Shown: positions 1 to 6,084, counted from the stretch's first letter. The stretch: 6,104 nt of DNA from Peptococcaceae bacterium (GCA_012523535.1 JAAYII010000072.1:1-6104); one strand, 5' to 3'. Notes: generated by a model from the letters alone, not told the origin. Translations and numbers: made by a program.

Positions 1-32
1 GATTTAGCACAGTGAAAGGAATGATAATAGCA

Positions 33-1997
33 ATGAGCAAATTCAACGACTATCCCCATGTCTTCCAACCTATCCAAATCGGCAACATGCTGGTCAAAAA
101 CAGAATCCAGTGGTCGCCGATTGTTTCCAATCACGCGGAAGTAGAATCCGGTTTGTGCACTCCCGAATTAATTGAATTTATCGCCGCCCAGGCCAGAACC
201 GGAGTAGGAATTGTGACCATCGTGGCTACACCGATTGATTTTGATCGAGGTCGCGACTTTTTCAGTTGTTTATCGGTAACCAGAGATACTGACACTCCTT
301 ATTTAAAACGAATAGCCAATGAGGTTCACCGCTACGGAGCAAAAATTTCTGTTGAATTGACTCATGCCGGACGCATGGTCAATGCGGCCGAAGCGGCATT
401 AAAAGGCAAACCGGCCCTGGCCCCTTCCGTTATTCCCGGTGTGGACGACGGCCGGAATATCAAATCGATTAGCAGGGAAGAGATGGACCAAGTTATCCAG
501 AATATGGTTGCAGCTGTTAAACGTTGCATTCATGCCGGATTTGACATGGTTATGGTCCATATGGGCCACGGCAACTTGTTCAGTTCTTTTTTGACCCCTG
601 CTTTTAACTTAAGAAAAGATGAATATGGCGGTAGCCTGGAAAACAGAATGCGCTTTCCCCTGGAAGTTCTAAAAGCTGTACGAGAAGTGGCAGAAGGCAA
701 AATCAATGTGGAAATGCGGATTGCCGGCAAGGAATATATCCCCAACAGTTCGACCTTGGAAGAACGGATTATTTTTCTTAAGGAAGCTCAAAAATATGTA
801 GATCTGGTAAACATCTCGGCCGGAACCTTATTTGACAGGATCGGTTTTGCCTATAATATGCCCGGCTATTACATTCCTCCCAAATTTAACGTTGAAGTTG
901 CCGCGGAAATCAAAAAGCATTTGGATATCCCCGTTTCCGTGGTAGGCGGAATATCGACAATAGAAGATGCGGAAGAAATCCTTGCCTCCGGTGCCGCAGA
1001 TATTGTGCTTATGGCCAAGGCCCTGATTGCCGACGAGGAATTGGTAAAAAAAGCCTACCGGGGTAAGGCTCAGGATATTCGCCCTTGCTTGCGTTGCATG
1101 TTTTGCTTGCGCAATGCCATGTTCGATGCTCCCTTAGGCAGTTGCGCCGTCAATCCCCGGTCCTATCGAGAGAAGTACCGTATTTTGCCCAAGGCGGAAA
1201 ATAAGAAAAAAGTATTGGTAATCGGCGGCGGACCGGCAGGTATGGAAGCTGCCCAAACTCTGGTTAAAAGAGGGCATGAAGTGGTTCTCTACGAAAAAGA
1301 AAATCAATTGGGCGGCCGGCTTTACGAGGCATCCGCTTTATACTTAAAAGAGGGTTTCCGCCGGTATATAAAATGGGTAATCAGGCAAACTGAAAACTGC
1401 GGTGCTAAGATTATTTTAGGGACTACCGTAACCCCGGAATTAATTGCCCAAGAAAATCCGGACGCCGTTATTGTGGCAATCGGTGCAGAAACCTTGCTCC
1501 CACCAATCAAGGGAATAGACTTGCCCCATGTAATCACCGTATCAGAAGCAGACCGCAAATTAAAACCGATTGGAGAAAAGGTTGTGATCTGCGGCGGAGG
1601 GTTAAGCGGCAGCGAGTGTGCTATCGAACTAGGCAGAGAAGGCAAAAATGTTACTCTGGTGGATGCCCTGCCCGAAGAAGAAACCTGCAAAGAAATGTTT
1701 CCTCTTATGCGCCCCATGGTGTCAGAAAAACTGCGTGAATTTAAAGTCAACTTGCTTTATGAAACAAAGGTTACCGAAATAGCTGACAAAGGAGTAATTG
1801 TAACAGATAAACAAGGCCAAAGTCGCCTTCTGGAAGCAGATACTGTAATAGTAGCTTTTGGCTTAAGACAAAACAAAGAACTTATAGAACAGCTCTGCTC
1901 CGTTGTACCGGAAACTTATGTCGTCGGTGATGCTTACCAAATCGGCCTTATTGGAACAGCAGTCAACAATGCTTTTGACATGGCTCTTGAGGTTTAG
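33..1997 (+). CDS. NADH:flavin oxidoreductase, 2,4-dienoyl-CoA reductase / 2-enoate reductase type (OYE + [4Fe-4S] + FAD)
   Basis: Predicted cytoplasmic, three-cofactor ene-reductase: NAD(P)H electrons would pass through FAD and a [4Fe-4S] cluster to FMN, which reduces an activated C=C bond. Numbering from ATG 33 (654 aa). Residues about 5-340 form an OYE TIM barrel: HAGR at 111-114, an H-x-x-H pair H176/H179, the family stretch DEYGGSLENR, and a FMN-phosphate loop around VVGGI (303-307). Cysteines 352, 355, 358 and 371 form the Fe-S site. GGGPAG at 398-403 is the FAD dinucleotide fold, GGGLSG at 521-526 the NAD(P)H fold, and VGD ending at 633 the C-terminal FAD contact. Length and domain order match full-length FadH/BaiCD/2-enoate reductases. 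GTG 12 and ATG 21 are also in frame. I prefer ATG 33 because AAAGGA at 15-20 lies 12 nt upstream and homologous similarity starts just after it. Two oddities: the third cysteine is shifted, and the OYE proton-donor Tyr is Asn181. The substrate is unknown; an unsaturated acid, its CoA ester or an N-methyl amino acid are all possible. Family call is firm, substrate is not. Confidence 0.93.
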   Translation: MSKFNDYPHVFQPIQIGNMLVKNRIQWSPIVSNHAEVESGLCTPELIEFIAAQARTGVGIVTIVATPIDFDRGRDFFSCLSVTRDTDTPYLKRIANEVHRYGAKISVELTHAGRMVNAAEAALKGKPALAPSVIPGVDDGRNIKSISREEMDQVIQNMVAAVKRCIHAGFDMVMVHMGHGNLFSSFLTPAFNLRKDEYGGSLENRMRFPLEVLKAVREVAEGKINVEMRIAGKEYIPNSSTLEERIIFLKEAQKYVDLVNISAGTLFDRIGFAYNMPGYYIPPKFNVEVAAEIKKHLDIPVSVVGGISTIEDAEEILASGAADIVLMAKALIADEELVKKAYRGKAQDIRPCLRCMFCLRNAMFDAPLGSCAVNPRSYREKYRILPKAENKKKVLVIGGGPAGMEAAQTLVKRGHEVVLYEKENQLGGRLYEASALYLKEGFRRYIKWVIRQTENCGAKIILGTTVTPELIAQENPDAVIVAIGAETLLPPIKGIDLPHVITVSEADRKLKPIGEKVVICGGGLSGSECAIELGREGKNVTLVDALPEEETCKEMFPLMRPMVSEKLREFKVNLLYETKVTEIADKGVIVTDKQGQSRLLEADTVIVAFGLRQNKELIEQLCSVVPETYVVGDAYQIGLIGTAVNNAFDMALEV

Positions 1998-2144
1998 TTT
2001 GATATAATTGCACTCAAATTTCACTTTTAAATTGCATTTAAATTTTACATTTTATTTCCTGGATTTATTTATTCGACAGTAGTATTATGTTAAAGATGTA
2101 TTCTTTCGCTTCCCAACAAAAAAGTCTATCTCGGAGGAAATAAC
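1998..2144 (+). other. AT-rich intergenic region before the permease gene
   Basis: This 147-nt gap is strongly AT-rich. An AT-only inverted repeat (TTTAAAT / ATTTAAA around a TGC loop, about 2026-2042) is present but has no GC clamp, so I do not call it a terminator. A TATTAT at 2083-2088 could be a -10 box, but its 17-nt-spaced partner at 2060-2065 (TGGATT) is a poor -35. TATAAT at 2003-2008 likewise lacks a -35. Whether the permease has its own promoter or is read through from the reductase cannot be decided here. Confidence 0.4.
2133..2138 (+). promoter_or_regulatory. Ribosome binding site of the permease gene
   Basis: GGAGGA lies 6 nt upstream of ATG 2145, a near-ideal Shine-Dalgarno placement that fixes the permease start. 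Confidence 0.85.
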
Positions 2145-3506
2145 ATGGAAAATGTCTTGCAGAAAAGATATGGTCTTGTTACGGCTATTGCAATGGTTGT
2201 CGGTATTGTAATCGGAAGCGGTGTGTTCTTTAAAGCCGAAAAGATTTTAACCGCGACAGGAGGCAATCTTCCGCAAGGAATACTGGCCTGGGCTATCGGC
2301 GGATTAATTATGATTATTTGCGCTTATGTTTTTGCCACTATGGCCACCCGTTACGAAAAAGTAAACGGGGTCGTGGATTACGCTGAGGTAACGCTGGGCA
2401 GCAAGTATGGTTATTATATCGGCTGGTTTTTGGCCACCATCTATTATCCGACTCTGGTTTCGGTATTGGCCTGGGTTTCGGCACGTTACACCTGTGTTTT
2501 GTTTGGCTGGGATATTGTCGGTGGTGAAGCTTTGGCTATTTCCGGTTTTTATCTGGTAGCCTGTTTTTGTATGAACGCCCTTTCACCAAAACTGGCAGGG
2601 AAGTTCCAGGTGTCAGCAACTGCGATTAAAATTATCCCTTTAATTTTAATGGCTATTGTAGGTACCATCGCGGGTTTGAGCAACGGTCTTCTGGTTACAA
2701 ACTTTACCAGCGGTGTTATCAGTGAGGTAACCGGTAATCCTTTGTTTACAGCCGTGGTAGCCACTTCATTTGCCTATGAAGGCTGGATTATTGCTACCAG
2801 TATTAATGCCGAATTAAGAGATTCCAAGAAGAACCTGCCGCGGGCCCTGGTTTTAGGCACACTTTTTGTCGCTTTGATCTATATCCTGTATTATACCGGA
2901 TTGGCAGGCGCCGTTGCCAACAGTGTCCTCATGGAAAGCGGGGAAAAAGGTGCTCGAATAGCCTTCGCTACACTCTTCTCGCAAGCAGGCGGTACAATTC
3001 TCTTTGTCTTCGTGGTCATTTCTTGCCTGGGAACCTTGAATGGCTTAATGATGGGCTGTGTACGAGGTTTCTACGCTTTAGCGGCCAGAAACCTTGGACC
3101 CCGGCCGGACATTTATAAAGAAATTGACAGAAAATCCAATATGCCCACAAATGCTGCGATTTTAGGGTTTTTACTAAGCGGCATTTGGTTGTTGTATTTC
3201 TTCGGTGCTATCCTGGCACCGGATCCTTGGTTTGGGCCTTTTAGCTTTGACAGTTCCGAACTCCCCATTGTCACTATCTATGCCATGTATATTCCAATGT
3301 TTATTGCCATAATGATCAAAGAAAAATCCCTTAGCACATTTAAACGTATTATAATGCCCCTGTTGGCTTTGTGCGCCTGCGTTTTCATGGTTATTGCCGC
3401 CTTCTATGCCCATGGAATGGCAGTATTGTTTTATTTGATAATATTTGTCGTAATCATGCTGATTGGCGTTCCTTTTTCCAAGCATAGAAGGACAGACATA
3501 AATTGA
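2145..3506 (+). CDS. APC-superfamily amino acid permease (LAT/SteT-like)
   Basis: A 453-aa integral membrane protein predicted to carry amino acids or related amines across the cytoplasmic membrane by exchange or cation symport. TM1 (about 11-30) holds the glycine-rich unwound segment G20-IVI-GSG (24-26) that binds the substrate backbone in APC transporters. TM6 (about 199-218) carries FAYEGW at 209-214, followed by the loop ELRDSKKNLPRA, both typical of the family. About 12 hydrophobic segments can be placed: 11-30, 43-68, 88-118, 126-148, 157-178, 199-218, 234-256, 283-303, 336-357, 373-391, 400-421 and 425-443. Length is normal for the family and both ends look intact. The GGAGGA site 6 nt upstream sets the start. 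It follows the ene-reductase on the same strand after 147 nt, so it could import that enzyme's amino acid substrate or precursor; this is inference. Its stop codon is embedded in the -35 box of the next gene's promoter. Substrate specificity cannot be read from the sequence. Confidence 0.93.
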   Translation: MENVLQKRYGLVTAIAMVVGIVIGSGVFFKAEKILTATGGNLPQGILAWAIGGLIMIICAYVFATMATRYEKVNGVVDYAEVTLGSKYGYYIGWFLATIYYPTLVSVLAWVSARYTCVLFGWDIVGGEALAISGFYLVACFCMNALSPKLAGKFQVSATAIKIIPLILMAIVGTIAGLSNGLLVTNFTSGVISEVTGNPLFTAVVATSFAYEGWIIATSINAELRDSKKNLPRALVLGTLFVALIYILYYTGLAGAVANSVLMESGEKGARIAFATLFSQAGGTILFVFVVISCLGTLNGLMMGCVRGFYALAARNLGPRPDIYKEIDRKSNMPTNAAILGFLLSGIWLLYFFGAILAPDPWFGPFSFDSSELPIVTIYAMYIPMFIAIMIKEKSLSTFKRIIMPLLALCACVFMVIAAFYAHGMAVLFYLIIFVVIMLIGVPFSKHRRTDIN

Positions 3507-3531
3507 CAGCCTAAGGCAGAACAAATATAAT
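3503..3531 (+). promoter_or_regulatory. Consensus sigma-A promoter for the FmdB-like gene
   Basis: TTGACA at 3503-3508 and TATAAT at 3526-3531 are separated by exactly 17 nt, a full match to the sigma-70/sigma-A consensus. The permease TGA stop (3504-3506) lies inside the -35 hexamer. Transcription should start near 3538, giving a leader of about 60 nt before ATG 3598. The small zinc-ribbon gene therefore probably has its own strong promoter and need not depend on permease transcription. Confidence 0.85.
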
Positions 3532-3581
3532 AAGTTTTATTCCTTTGCCTATAAAAAATCTCGAGTTGCCGATAGGAGCTT

Positions 3582-3590
3582 GGGGAGGTG
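3582..3590 (+). promoter_or_regulatory. Ribosome binding site of the FmdB-like gene
   Basis: GGGGAGGTG contains a strong GGAGGTG anti-16S match and ends 7 nt before ATG 3598. It supports the start of this small gene and high translation. Confidence 0.85.
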
Positions 3591-3597
3591 AGCAAGC

Positions 3598-3846
3598 ATG
3601 CCAACTTATGATTTCAAATGCGAAAACTGTGATCACAAATTCACAATTAAATGCAGTATGGATGACAGAGATAAACAAACCTGTCCCAGTTGTGGCAGCA
3701 GCAATATAACTCAAAGGTTGACATCAATAAATATTGGAAGATCTACAAATTCAGGAAGTAATAATATAGAAAGCGGCGGAAGCTGCAGCAGTTGCTGTCT
3801 TGGTGATTCGGGCTTTGGTTGTGCCATGAGAAATAATTATCATTAA
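3598..3846 (+). CDS. FmdB-family small zinc ribbon protein
   Basis: An 82-aa cytoplasmic protein. The N-terminus MPTYDFKCENCDHKF is the signature of the FmdB / putative regulatory protein zinc-ribbon family. C8-x2-C11 and C29-x2-C32 (CPSCGS) make the four-cysteine zinc knuckle pair, followed by the usual ITQRL segment (37-41). After a Ser/Asn/Gly-rich linker (about 45-62) comes a second cysteine cluster: C63, C66, C67 and C75 (GGSCSSCCLGD...GC). Cys-rich tails of this sort occur in many anaerobe members and could bind a second metal. The family was named from a proposed regulator of a formamidase/amidase operon, but its biochemical role is poorly defined, so no specific function is claimed. 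It has its own consensus promoter and strong Shine-Dalgarno, and is followed within 25 nt by a terminator, so it is probably monocistronic, though read-through from the permease is possible. Confidence 0.9.
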   Translation: MPTYDFKCENCDHKFTIKCSMDDRDKQTCPSCGSSNITQRLTSINIGRSTNSGSNNIESGGSCSSCCLGDSGFGCAMRNNYH

Positions 3847-3866
3847 AGGCCGTTAGCCCAAATAAA

Positions 3867-3926
3867 AAAAATATTCTATCCTTATAGTTGTCAGACATAA
3901 CAACAATTTAAGGATAGAATATTTTT
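3867..3926. terminator. Bidirectional intrinsic terminator between converging genes
   Basis: Positions 3867-3884 and 3909-3926 are a perfect 18-bp inverted repeat (core ATTCTATCCTTA / TAAGGATAGAAT). The 24-nt loop contains a second nested stem, GTTGT (3887-3891) / ACAAC (3900-3904), so the hairpin is long and nearly continuous. On the + strand the stem ends in a run of five T (3922-3926); on the - strand it ends in seven T (opposite the A-run 3864-3870). It sits between the FmdB-like gene (+) and the hydrolase locus (-) and should stop transcripts from both sides. Confidence 0.85.
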
Positions 3927-3941
3927 ATGAAATAAGTTTAT

Positions 3942-4091
3942 TTAAACCAATTGCAAAACAACTACTTCCTGCTCCTGGGGCAAAGTGTCGGGCAGGATAT
4001 CTAAAGTTTCTTTTCTTTTAACCTTGCTAAAATACCCCAAAAATCTGTCAACGCCCTCAATCGGATACGTATTGCGTTCATCCAACTTTTA
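3942..4091 (-). pseudogene. Severed 3' part of the metallo-hydrolase gene beyond an in-frame TAA
   Basis: Immediately after the TAA at 4089-4091 the same - strand frame stays open for 48 codons, to a TAA at 3942-3944, 16 nt before the terminator stem. The 48 residues look like real protein: YPIEGVDRFLG about 8 residues in, a basic stretch, then LPQEQEVVVLQLV at the end. From memory, related MBL-fold proteins continue past the PMH motif with an aromatic residue and end with a similar P-x-x-x-(V/F)-(D/E)-x-F-L segment and a hydrophobic strand. A single base change from TAT or TAC (Tyr) to TAA would explain it. The full-length product would be 211 aa with the stop at codon 163. Alternatives are a sequencing error or stop-codon read-through. 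I see no ribosome binding site or start that would make this an independent gene. Confidence 0.7.
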
Positions 4092-4577
4092 ATGCATAGG
4101 CAAAACAAGCTTCGGATTTAGCTGCTGAACCACCTGGTAGGCTTGCTGAGCATCTATGGTGAAATACCCGCCGACCGGCACACAGACAATGTCAACCTTG
4201 CCGATTTGGGCCAGAAGTTCATCCGACAAAAGATGGCCCAAATCTCCTAAATGGATAACCCGTACCCCGTCTAAAGTAAAAGAGAAAAGGATATTGATTC
4301 CCCGTTTGGAACCTTGAGCTTCATCGTGGTAGGTAGGGAAACCTTGGATTTCAAGGCCGGAAATATTATGCCGGCCTTCGCTGTCGACAATTTGAGGTTT
4401 TCCCGGCAAAATCCGGACATAATCGTGGTCATGATGGTGATGGCTGACTGTTACAATGTCCGCTTCTCTGCTGGGTAGAGGATAGCCGACACTTTCATCA
4501 AAAGGATCGGTTAAAATTCTAAGCCCGTCTTGAGAAGTAAATAAAAAACAAGCATGGCCAAGCCACTGTATGTTCAT
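4089..4577 (-). CDS. Metallo-beta-lactamase-fold hydrolase (COG2220/UlaG-like), C-terminally truncated by an in-frame stop
   Basis: Predicted cytoplasmic di-metal hydrolase, 162 aa as encoded. N-terminal W-LGHACF (5-11) and TDPF (23-26) are typical of the UlaG-like / UPF0173-like branch. H46-x-H48-x-D50-H51 is the HxHxDH metal motif, here within four consecutive histidines. H84 (TYHDE), D112 (HLGDLGH) and H162 (PMH) complete the ligand set. The protein ends exactly at H162, its last metal ligand, while the reading frame carries on for 48 codons after the TAA. The start at 4577 is chosen over an in-frame ATG at 4604: a Shine-Dalgarno (AGAGGTGAT, 4581-4589 on the - strand) directly precedes 4577, and the promoter predicts transcription from about 4612, leaving almost no leader for 4604. 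All catalytic ligands are present, but loss of the last strand or helix may destabilise the fold. The substrate is unknown; relatives include lactonase-like and phosphodiesterase-like enzymes. Confidence 0.85.
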   Translation of the reverse strand: MNIQWLGHACFLFTSQDGLRILTDPFDESVGYPLPSREADIVTVSHHHHDHDYVRILPGKPQIVDSEGRHNISGLEIQGFPTYHDEAQGSKRGINILFSFTLDGVRVIHLGDLGHLLSDELLAQIGKVDIVCVPVGGYFTIDAQQAYQVVQQLNPKLVLPMH

Positions 4578-4580
4578 ATT

Positions 4581-4589
4581 ATCACCTCT
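4581..4589 (-). promoter_or_regulatory. Ribosome binding site deciding the hydrolase start
   Basis: On the - strand, AGAGGTGAT lies just upstream of ATG 4575-4577. It falls within the coding part of the longer ORF opening at 4604, so it favours 4577 as the true start. Confidence 0.75.
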
Positions 4590-4618
4590 TAAAGTAATTT
4601 CCAAATCCTACAAGATTG

Positions 4619-4647
4619 ATTTTATCGATCCCCCAACAGCCTGTCAA
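4619..4647 (-). promoter_or_regulatory. Sigma-A promoter of the hydrolase gene
   Basis: Read on the - strand: TTGACA (4647-4642), a 17-nt spacer, then TAAAAT (4624-4619). The -35 matches consensus fully and the -10 matches at five of six positions. Predicted transcription start is near 4612, giving a leader of about 35 nt before ATG 4577. The spacer contains a run of five G. Confidence 0.8.
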
Positions 4648-4714
4648 CTTTCGCCGGAACCGGACTTTTAATATCGCTGGGAATTCTATGAACTAATTAA
4701 GGAGAGCAAAAACA
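4648..4714 (+). other. Intergenic leader region upstream of the small ORF and MFS gene
   Basis: This stretch must hold the signals for rightward transcription of 4715-5964. The only + strand candidate I see is TTTAAT at 4667-4672 with TCAACT at 4644-4649, 17 nt apart, a weak -35 that overlaps the divergent hydrolase promoter. CCGG-AA-CCGG at 4654-4663 is a short symmetric motif with no clear meaning. AAGGAG at 4699-4704 is the Shine-Dalgarno of the small ORF. Confidence 0.35.
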
Positions 4715-4792
4715 ATGAGAATTATTCTTAACTTTATATGCTGGAGTATCGGTTACGGGCATTTGCCAGGAGAAAAAGCAAATAACGAATAA
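4715..4792 (+). CDS. Putative 25-aa leader peptide upstream of the MFS transporter gene
   Basis: ATG 4715 opens a 25-codon ORF ending with TAA at 4790-4792, only 2 nt before the MFS start at 4795 (stop-cc-ATG). AAGGAG (4699-4704) lies 10 nt upstream, a better Shine-Dalgarno than the one the MFS gene has: the nearest candidate for the MFS start, AGGAGA at 4768-4773, is 21 nt away and lies inside this ORF. The peptide has a hydrophobic first half (MRIILNFICWSIGYG) and a polar charged end (PGEKANNE). No family is recognised. The arrangement suggests that ribosomes finishing the small ORF reinitiate at the transporter, either simply as coupling or as a regulated leader like those before some efflux and antibiotic-resistance genes. 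A meaningless short ORF remains possible. Confidence 0.5.
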   Translation: MRIILNFICWSIGYGHLPGEKANNE

Positions 4793-4794
4793 CC

Positions 4795-5964
4795 ATGAGA
4801 CTATTCAAAACCGAATACCAAGCTAGACTTTGGACCAAAGAATTTAGTCTGATTATCGGCATAAATCTCCTGGCTTATATCGTAACCTATATCTTAATGA
4901 CCACCATGCCGTTATTTATTCAAGAGCTTGGCGGCAATAAAGTAATGGCCGGCCTTACTTCCAGCTTATTTACCCTGGGAGGATTCATTGCCCGCCCCTG
5001 GGTGGGTAGCCTGCTGGACAGCAAAGGCCGGAAAAAAATCCTGCTCCTTGGCAGTTTTCTGTTGTTTATTCCGATTACCGGTTACTGTGTCATTAATTCA
5101 ACTCATTTTCTTTTGGCCCTAAGAGTAATTCAAGGCCTTGCCTTTAGCGCCGTAAGTACCGCAACTCTAACTATTGCCGCAGATTTGATCCCGTCCGTAC
5201 GAAGATATGAGGGAATCGGATATTTTGGAGTTTCCAATGCCGCCGCCATGGCCATCGGTCCTGCCTTGGGTCTGTATTATATTGAGTATTTTGATTACCG
5301 CAGCCTCTATACCATTAGCGCTTTATTGGTAATAGTCATCGTCGGAATGGGTTTGGGGGTTAGAAATCGGCACCCCAATAAGAAACAATTGCCGGCTAAA
5401 AGGAAACCGGTGGTTTTCGAGAAAACGGCCCTTTGGCCTTCCACCATATATTTTCTGATTTCTCTCACAGCGGCCGTAATTGTAACCTTTATTCCTACTT
5501 ATATAATCTCTAAAAAAATAGAAAACGTCGGTCTGTTTTATGTTGTCTACGCCCTTTTGCTGCTTTTAACCAGGCCGACTACCGGCAGAATAGCCGACAG
5601 AATGGGGCCCTCAAAAGTAATTCTGCCAGGTATGCTGTTTATCACCGCTTCTTTTCTGCTCTTATTTAAGGCTCCTTCCTTGCCCATGTTTTTATGGGCC
5701 GCAGCTTTCTACGGCCTTGGCATGGGATCAGTTCTTCCGGCTTTAAATACCTTAGTTATAATTTTCGCTCCGGCGGACAGGAGAGGAGCTGCCAATGCCA
5801 CTTTTCTGGCCGCCAATGATATCGGTTCAGCCTTGGGCGCCGTTATGTGGGGAATAGTAGCCCAAAAAATGGGATTAAGTTATCTTTATTTATTCTCGCC
5901 GTTATTTATTGTTTTTGCCATTCTGGTTTATCTGTTCGCTTTACGGAAAGTCATGGCACGTTAG
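4795..5964 (+). CDS. Major facilitator superfamily transporter, drug:H+ antiporter-like
   Basis: A 389-aa membrane protein with 12 predicted helices, of the size of the 12-TM drug antiporter (DHA1-like) group, likely exporting a small molecule in exchange for protons. LWTKEF (12-17) precedes TM1, as in many Firmicute MFS exporters. Motif A in the TM2-TM3 loop is intact: G71, L73, D75, G78, R79, K80. Motif B in TM4 has R110, Q113 and G114. A motif C-like AIGPALG (153-159) in TM5 points to antiport. A second motif A-like loop, TGRIADRMGPSK (263-274), marks the duplicated C-terminal half. Approximate helices: 17-39, 51-69, 81-100, 104-127, 140-162, 170-189, 214-236, 246-260, 275-291, 295-321, 334-358 and 361-384; the basic loop 190-214 joins the halves. 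No in-frame upstream start exists, since a stop lies at 4783-4785. The start has no close Shine-Dalgarno and follows a 25-codon ORF by 2 nt. Substrate unknown. Confidence 0.92.
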   Translation: MRLFKTEYQARLWTKEFSLIIGINLLAYIVTYILMTTMPLFIQELGGNKVMAGLTSSLFTLGGFIARPWVGSLLDSKGRKKILLLGSFLLFIPITGYCVINSTHFLLALRVIQGLAFSAVSTATLTIAADLIPSVRRYEGIGYFGVSNAAAMAIGPALGLYYIEYFDYRSLYTISALLVIVIVGMGLGVRNRHPNKKQLPAKRKPVVFEKTALWPSTIYFLISLTAAVIVTFIPTYIISKKIENVGLFYVVYALLLLLTRPTTGRIADRMGPSKVILPGMLFITASFLLLFKAPSLPMFLWAAAFYGLGMGSVLPALNTLVIIFAPADRRGAANATFLAANDIGSALGAVMWGIVAQKMGLSYLYLFSPLFIVFAILVYLFALRKVMAR

Positions 5965-6075
5965 CCACGTCCGGCATTTTGCATAAAAATTTTATCTCAC
6001 CAAAAAATGATAATTAAAGGAATCCAGATTTCCATGTAGAATGCTAACAAGAGATTAATTTCATAACAATAAGGA
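5965..6075. other. Intergenic region after the MFS gene
   Basis: AT-rich sequence with no convincing intrinsic terminator: the short ATTTT/AAAAT symmetry around 5977-5990 lacks a GC stem. TAGAAT at 6037-6042 resembles a -10 box, with a weak TTAAAG at 6014-6019 spaced 17 nt upstream, and might serve the gene starting at the window edge. The MFS transcript could also run on into it. Confidence 0.3.
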
Positions 6076-6084
6076 ATGGTTAAA

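Noticed and set aside
12..32. GTG 12 or ATG 21 as start of the ene-reductase
   Set aside because: In frame, but AAAGGA at 15-20 fits ATG 33 and overlaps or abuts the earlier codons; too little upstream sequence is present to rule out GTG 12 completely.
530..745. 71-aa - strand ORF in the ene-reductase (others at 2549-2764 and 3511-3714)
   Set aside because: Each is antisense to a well-supported gene or to the promoter and zinc-ribbon region, with no start signals and no motifs.
1322..1750. 142-aa ORF on the - strand inside the ene-reductase
   Set aside because: Lies entirely opposite the FAD/NAD-binding domain, whose motifs are intact on the + strand; the translation has no recognisable features.
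2026..2042. AT-only inverted repeat after the ene-reductase, considered as a terminator
   Set aside because: No GC base pairs in the stem and no clear T-tract; too weak to call.
3174..3524. 116-aa ORF on the - strand opposite the end of the permease
   Set aside because: Antisense to a clear membrane protein gene, composition rich in Gln/Asn/His/Cys without any family motif, and no plausible ribosome binding site; a shadow of the permease codons.
4578..4604. N-terminal extension of the hydrolase to ATG 4604
   Set aside because: It would begin about 8 nt from the predicted transcription start and include the Shine-Dalgarno of ATG 4577 within its codons.
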